Part shown: positions 8,127 through 10,659 of the stretch, piece after piece
Position numbering within the stretch: position 1 is the stretch's first letter
Layout of the letters: each line of letters begins with the position of its first letter
Assembly (NCBI GenBank): GCA_934718785.1
Contig: CAKVAF010000025.1
Coordinates: 1 to 10,659 of the forward strand
DNA length: 10,659 nt
Direction of reading: 5' to 3'
DNA from: an uncultured Campylobacter sp.
GTDB taxonomy: Bacteria; Campylobacterota; Campylobacteria; Campylobacterales; Campylobacteraceae
The notes under the pieces: generated by a model
Told to the model about the DNA's origin: nothing
Databases searched by the model: none
Seen by the model: the letters and a program-made list of their open reading frames with translations, nothing else
Made by a program: the position numbers and the translations under genes

Positions 8127-8155
8127 TTTTTAAACCCGCGCCGCTGTTTTAGAAA
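8127..8155 (+). repeat. GC-core palindromic element, copy 2
   Basis: The core CCCGCGCCGCTG (8135-8146) lies between the arms TTTTTAAAC and GTTTTAGAAA. The arms pair with one bulged T and one G-U pair around a CCGCGCCGCT loop. It lies in the divergent rpsT/lipoprotein promoter region, 83 bases upstream of the rpsT -10 and about 110 bases upstream of the lipoprotein -10. It is therefore downstream of no gene and cannot be an ordinary terminator. Confidence 0.75.
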
Positions 8156-8257
8156 TTATTAAAATTTTAAATTTCTTAGACCAGAATAAGCTTAAAAAGG
8201 CTTTAAATTTGGCTTAAATCGATTTAAAATTTCAAGCAAATTTAAGCACAGAAAGGC

Positions 8258-8291
8258 TAAAATTTTATTTAAATTTTTTATTTTTAAGGAG
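8258..8291 (+). promoter_or_regulatory. Promoter -10 and ribosome binding site of the lipoprotein/hydrolase operon
   Basis: GC-TAAAAT (8258-8263) is a one-mismatch -10 box about 33 bases before the start codon. AAGGAG (8286-8291) lies 5 bases before the ATG at 8297 and selects it over the in-frame ATG at 8309. The roughly 100 bases upstream carry periodic T/A tracts typical of Campylobacter promoters. Confidence 0.5.
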
Positions 8292-8296
8292 TTTTT

Positions 8297-8692
8297 ATGC
8301 TAAATTTAATGAAAAAATCATTTTTCATTTTTACTTTATCTTTATTTTTTGTAGCTTGTGGTGGCTCAAACACACCTGAAAGCGTGGCTGAGAAGTTTTT
8401 TGACTCTCTTTATAAAGGCGAGGTGGATATTTCTCAAATTTATTTAGGCGAGGAAGCAAATCAGCCCGGCATTAAGGAGTTAGCAGAAGGCAAAATCAAG
8501 CAAGCAGCCGCTAAAGCTAAGGCTATGGCAGATAAAAAAGGCGGGATAAAAAGCATTAAGGTGATCGATAAAACAATTGAGGGAAACAAAGCTAAAGTAA
8601 AGCTTGAAATCACTTTCAAAGATGATACAAAAGACACTGAAAATGCAAAACTTTACAATGACAATGACACTTGGAGAATCACTCTTAAATAA
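8297..8692 (+). CDS. Lipoprotein, DUF4878-like (NTF2-type fold)
   Basis: This is a 131-residue envelope lipoprotein. A charged N-terminus and hydrophobic stretch end in the lipobox FVAC, so the mature protein starts at lipidated C21 followed by GGS. The rest begins SVAEKFFDSLYKGEVD and ends DNDTWRITLK. This is the pattern of small DUF4878/NTF2-like lipoproteins: an N-terminal helix packing on a sheet, a long Lys/Ala-rich helical middle (about 52-80), then beta strands. The molecular role is unknown for the family; I assign it by pattern memory only. The start is set by AAGGAG. Its TAA stop directly touches the ATG of the next gene, so the two are almost certainly co-transcribed and the products may act together in the envelope. 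Confidence 0.8.
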   Translation: MLNLMKKSFFIFTLSLFFVACGGSNTPESVAEKFFDSLYKGEVDISQIYLGEEANQPGIKELAEGKIKQAAAKAKAMADKKGGIKSIKVIDKTIEGNKAKVKLEITFKDDTKDTENAKLYNDNDTWRITLK

Positions 8693-9412
8693 ATGTTAAA
8701 TTGGCTTATTGCTATTGTTGTGCTACTTTTAGCACTTTTCATAGGTGCTAAAAGCTTGCTTCATTTAGCCTTTTTTAATCAAACAAATGATTTTAACGCT
8801 TTTAAACAGAATTTAAATCAGGCTCAAGATTTAAATTCTTTACACTCAAACAAAGATTTAAACTCTTCAAATCAAGCAAATTCTAGCAAAGCTTTAAATT
8901 TAAACAGCTTAAAAACCCTACCCGCACTTCAAAAAGGCGATATCATTTTACGCGATGGTCTAGGACTTGAGAGTGCTTTGATAAGGCAAATCAGCAAAAG
9001 TGATTATTCTCATATCGGGCTTGTCGTTTCGCTTGAGCCTGTTTTAATCTTGCACGCCACGACAAATGATGATTCAAGCAAAACAAATCAAGTTTTACTC
9101 TCAAGTCTTGAAGATTTCGCGCGTCTTTCTAAGAAAATTGCTGTAAAACGATATGATTTAAGCAAGGCTATGCGTGAGAAAATCATTGATCAAGCCCTAA
9201 AATTTAAAGGACGCGCCTTTGTTTTAAGCCCAGATAATGACGCCTTTTACTGCACGAGTTTGATTGAAGAAACTTTTAGCGGGGTGTATGATTTAAATTT
9301 AAGCAAAGAATGGCTGAGTGTGCCTGCTTTAAGCGGGACTTATCTTTTGCCAAAAGCCTTTTTTAATGATGAAAAAAGCAAACTCATTGGCATTGTTAAA
9401 ATCAGTGATTAA
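8693..9412 (+). CDS. Membrane-anchored YiiX/NlpC-P60-like cysteine hydrolase
   Basis: The protein has 239 residues. A single membrane helix (about 4-26) anchors it to the inner membrane with the rest outside. A low-complexity Asn/Ser/Leu linker (29-76) is followed by a domain resembling circularly permuted papain-like YiiX/NlpC-P60 hydrolases. It opens with KGDIILRDG (81-89), then SDYSHIGLVV with likely catalytic H107, LILHAT (118-123), and DAFYCTSLIEETF with likely nucleophile C187. Histidine before cysteine is the permuted order. Family members are thought to cleave peptide or acyl amide bonds in cell wall or lipid substrates; the substrate here is unknown and the third catalytic residue is unclear. 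The ATG follows the lipoprotein stop with no spacer and no nearby ribosome binding site, so coupled translation is likely. Its TAA shares the TTAA with the stop of the convergent small lipoprotein gene. Confidence 0.8.
   Translation: MLNWLIAIVVLLLALFIGAKSLLHLAFFNQTNDFNAFKQNLNQAQDLNSLHSNKDLNSSNQANSSKALNLNSLKTLPALQKGDIILRDGLGLESALIRQISKSDYSHIGLVVSLEPVLILHATTNDDSSKTNQVLLSSLEDFARLSKKIAVKRYDLSKAMREKIIDQALKFKGRAFVLSPDNDAFYCTSLIEETFSGVYDLNLSKEWLSVPALSGTYLLPKAFFNDEKSKLIGIVKISD
8825..8904 (+). repeat. Imperfect short repeat in the hydrolase linker
   Basis: Three imperfect copies of CAAAGATTTAAATTCT (starting at 8825, 8851 and 8887) encode QDLNS, KDLNS and KALNLNS in the linker between membrane helix and enzyme domain. 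Such a repeat could vary in copy number between strains without breaking the frame only if unit spacing stays a multiple of three, which it does here (26 and 36 bases would shift or keep frame differently). Treat it as low-complexity coding DNA. Confidence 0.45.
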
Positions 9413-9549
9413 TTCACCTTAAACATAGCCAAAGCGATGCATTTTGTGTGCGTGTAGCAGTTATTTTCTATACTTTGAATCTCATTTTTGCAAGCATTTA
9501 AGCTCAAAACAATACTTAAAAACAGTATGATTTTTATAAAATTTTTCAT
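9409..9549 (-). CDS. Small lipoprotein of 46 residues, unrecognised
   Basis: I do not recognise this gene. The ATG at 9549 has an AAGGA 6 bases upstream, ideal for this genome. The product starts MKNFIKIILF, has a hydrophobic core to residue 17 and a textbook lipobox LNAC, so mature protein would begin at lipidated C20. The 27-residue mature part is KNEIQSIENNCYTHTKCIAL followed by AMFKVN, with a Cys pair C31/C37 (C-x5-C) and one His (H34), able to form a disulfide or bind metal. The size resembles entericidin-type or lysis lipoproteins but the sequence does not. It converges on the hydrolase gene, both stops sharing TTAA. Ribosome binding site, signal peptide and lipobox together make chance unlikely, though expression is unproven. 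Confidence 0.68.
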   Translation of the reverse strand: MKNFIKIILFLSIVLSLNACKNEIQSIENNCYTHTKCIALAMFKVN

Positions 9550-9555
9550 TTTTTA

Positions 9556-9580
9556 TCCTTTGAAAATTTTTAAAATTCTA
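9556..9580 (-). promoter_or_regulatory. Probable promoter -10 and ribosome binding site of the small lipoprotein gene
   Basis: On the minus strand TAGAAT (9575-9580) is a one-mismatch -10 box 25 bases before the ATG, giving a leader of about 19 bases. AAGGA (9556-9560) is 6 bases before the start. The ribosome binding site is the stronger signal; the -10 lies in AT-rich DNA and is tentative. Confidence 0.4.
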
Positions 9581-9650
9581 AGTAAAATACATAAAATGAG
9601 CGTGAATTTAAAAGATTTAATCAAATTTATTGACAACTTGTGTTTAAAAA

Positions 9651-9694
9651 TTTAAAAAACAATTTTTTAAAACCCGCGCCGCTGTTTTAAAAAA
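9651..9694 (+). repeat. GC-core palindromic element, copy 3, with a competing AT hairpin
   Basis: The best-formed copy has perfect 11-bp arms TTTTTTAAAAC (9663-9673) and GTTTTAAAAAA (9684-9694) around the 10-base loop CCGCGCCGCT. Its left arm can also pair with TTTAAAAAA at 9651-9659 through a three-base CAA loop, giving a second, exclusive hairpin. It lies between two divergently read genes, the small lipoprotein (minus) and pseudoazurin (plus). It is thus again upstream of genes rather than behind one. Confidence 0.78.
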
Positions 9695-9863
9695 AATTTA
9701 AAATCTTCTGATTTTCACTTCAAATTTAAATAAAAAATAAATTATTTTTTTTGAAAATTAATATTATAAAAACACTTATAAAATATTTGATTAAAACTTG
9801 AAAATAAGCACTATTTCTTACAAAGATATACAAGAATTTAATGATATTTTAAGCAAAGAAATA

Positions 9864-9920
9864 TATAATCTTTTTTCGAGATAACTCGTAAGAGTTGTTA
9901 TTAAATTTTATTCCAAAGGA
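9864..9920 (+). promoter_or_regulatory. Pseudoazurin promoter -10, leader hairpins and ribosome binding site
   Basis: A perfect TATAAT (9864-9869) gives a predicted start near 9876 and a leader of about 50 bases. The leader opens with two overlapping hairpins that cannot form together: CGAG-ATAA-CTCG (9877-9888) and AACTC-GTAA-GAGTT (9883-9896). AAGGA (9916-9920) lies 6 bases before the ATG. The hairpin pair may instead be an operator-like palindrome at the transcription start. Confidence 0.55.
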
Positions 9921-9926
9921 CAAACG

Positions 9927-10364
9927 ATGAAAAAAGTTTTAGTTGCTATGGCACTTTTAGGACTTAGTTCGGTTTTTGCAGCAGAACATCAAATCCAAAT
10001 GCTTAACAAAGGCACAGACGGCATTATGGTGTTTGAGCCAGCTTTTGTTAAAGCTGCACCAGGTGATACTATCACTTTTGTGGCGACCGATCCTACTCAC
10101 AATGCAAAAAGCGTGCTTGTGCCAGAAGGTGCGAAAGATTTTCAAACTCCGGGCGCTACAATGAAAAAAGGCGAAAAAGCAAGCTTCGTGCTTGATAAAG
10201 AAGGCGTTTATGTCTATGAATGCGTGCCACACACTCCAATGGGTATGGTAGGACTTGTGCAAGTGGGCAAGGCTGTAAATGCTGATAAAGCAACTGCGGA
10301 TCTTTTCAAGCCTGCAAAAGCTAAAGAAAGATTTAACAAATACGCCGCTCAAATTCAAAAATAA
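9927..10364 (+). CDS. Pseudoazurin-like type 1 copper protein
   Basis: This is a periplasmic one-electron carrier. An N-terminal signal peptide (MKKVLVAMALLGLSSVFAA) is probably cut after A18 or A19. The mature cupredoxin has the four blue-copper ligands in pseudoazurin spacing: H58 in DPTHNAKSV, then C99, H102 and M107 in ECVPHTPMGMVG. The length of 145 and the C-terminal helical extension after VGLVQVG (about 115-145) fit pseudoazurin rather than azurin or plastocyanin. Family members pass electrons to nitrite or nitrous oxide reductases or to cytochrome c peroxidase; the partner here is not in the window. The gene stands alone with its own promoter and a strong terminator. The leader hairpins may mediate control. 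I see no clear FNR-type box. Confidence 0.92.
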   Translation: MKKVLVAMALLGLSSVFAAEHQIQMLNKGTDGIMVFEPAFVKAAPGDTITFVATDPTHNAKSVLVPEGAKDFQTPGATMKKGEKASFVLDKEGVYVYECVPHTPMGMVGLVQVGKAVNADKATADLFKPAKAKERFNKYAAQIQK

Positions 10365-10392
10365 TTTAAAGCCCTGAAACATGGGCTTTAAA
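10365..10392 (+). terminator. Intrinsic terminator after the pseudoazurin gene
   Basis: A perfect 10-bp inverted repeat (TTTAAAGCCC / GGGCTTTAAA) with an 8-base loop begins right after the TAA stop. T-rich DNA (AATTTAATTTTATC and on) follows. The GCCC/GGGC clamp makes it the most convincing terminator in the window; the symmetrical A and T flanks could let it work in both directions. Confidence 0.88.
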
Positions 10393-10563
10393 ATTTAATT
10401 TTATCTTTAATTTTATTTCTTCTTTTTAACTGAAAATTGCGTTGATTTCTAGTGTGTGATAGTTTGTATTTAATGAATTGAAATTTTTAAATATTTTAAG
10501 AAATGAATTGATTAATTTTTAAAAACTGCTGCCGATGATTTGAAAGTTTAAAGTTTATCAAAA
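10393..10563. other. AT-rich region without a gene, with a short direct repeat
   Basis: No coding frame or RNA gene is visible. A two-part direct repeat occurs: AATGAATTGA at 10472-10481 and 10502-10511, each followed within 3 bases by AATTTTTAAA (10482-10491 and 10514-10523). The composition is low-complexity, so chance is possible. Confidence 0.4.
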
Positions 10564-10652
10564 TTGACTGATAATATTAGTTATAGTGGCAGTCGCAAAT
10601 AATCAATAATATAATCATTTGTCTGCCATTTATTATATTATTTTCCAGTCAA
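10564..10652. repeat. Long nested imperfect inverted repeat at the window end
   Basis: The outer arms TTGACTG (10564-10570) and CAGTCAA (10646-10652) are exact. Inside, TGGCAG (10587-10592) pairs with CTGCCA (10623-10628), and CAAAT (10596-10600) pairs with ATTTG (10617-10621), around an AT loop. The AT stretches between are partly complementary (14 of 22 positions from 10571-10592 against 10623-10644). A second CAGTC (10590-10594) could pair with the first GACTG instead. TATAAT boxes occur on plus at 10610-10615 and on minus at 10632-10637. No target-site duplication is visible. It may be a structured RNA leader, an operator or a MITE-like unit. Confidence 0.6.
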
Positions 10653-10659
10653 GGGATTA

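Larger units (their letters stand above)
9550..9926. other. Intergenic region between the small lipoprotein and pseudoazurin genes
   Basis: This 377-base gap is very AT-rich. It contains the small lipoprotein promoter, copy 3 of the GC-core palindrome, and a 28-codon TTG-started frame (9798-9884, plus) without a ribosome binding site. It also contains the pseudoazurin promoter and leader hairpins. No longer gene is visible on either strand. Confidence 0.6.

Noticed and set aside
9957..10382. 141-codon minus-strand frame opposite the pseudoazurin gene
   Set aside because: It lies antisense to a gene with clear copper ligands, starts inside the terminator hairpin, has no ribosome binding site and shows no domain pattern.
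10442..10523. Short direct repeats as a possible CRISPR array
   Set aside because: Only two diverged units in low-complexity DNA, with no regular spacers and no cas genes nearby.
10564..10652. Insertion sequence end
   Set aside because: No transposase frame and no target duplication are visible; kept only as an inverted repeat of unknown nature.

Overview
The window looks like chromosomal DNA of a Campylobacter-type epsilonproteobacterium. Intergenic DNA is extremely AT-rich. The recognisable promoters are a TATAAT-like -10 box without an obvious -35 box. Ribosome binding sites are AAGGA-like. The gene set (FlgR-type NtrC-family regulator, dCache chemoreceptor, rpsT-prfA pair) fits that group. 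I cannot name the species.

Layout. Positions 1-1087 (minus) hold the start of flgR, a sigma-54 activator of flagellar genes, cut by the window edge. Positions 1254-3224 (minus) encode a membrane chemoreceptor whose sensor domain carries the amino-acid-binding motif, with a clean hairpin directly after its stop. A 348-base AT-rich gap follows. Positions 3573-4402 (minus) encode two overlapping small multidrug resistance (SMR) subunits resembling the Bacillus YkkD/YkkC pair; the longer one has a 60-residue hydrophilic tail. They lie 14 bases behind topA (4417-6507, minus). Upstream, and also on minus, are prfA (6647-7723) and rpsT (7735-7998), a ribosomal protein/release factor operon with its own good promoter.

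Divergently, on plus, lie a DUF4878-like lipoprotein (8297-8692) and an abutting membrane-anchored YiiX-like cysteine hydrolase (8693-9412). They form a two-gene envelope operon. Convergent to it is a 46-residue lipoprotein gene (9409-9549, minus) that is not in the supplied list of longer reading frames; it has a good ribosome binding site and a lipobox. After a 377-base gap comes a pseudoazurin-like blue copper protein (9927-10364, plus) with its own promoter, a leader with competing hairpins and a strong terminator. The last 267 bases hold no gene, but contain a long nested inverted repeat at 10564-10652.

The genes are mostly housekeeping and do not form one system. The most unusual non-coding signal is a GC-rich 12-base core, CCCGCGCCGCTG, flanked by AT arms that form a palindrome. 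It occurs three times, only in intergenic DNA (about 6599, 8127 and 9663). It looks like a REP-like or protein-binding element and I do not recognise it. Other leads are the 46-residue lipoprotein, the lipoprotein/hydrolase pair and the 10564-10652 inverted repeat. I found no CRISPR array, tRNA, rRNA, insertion sequence or complete new defence or biosynthetic system.
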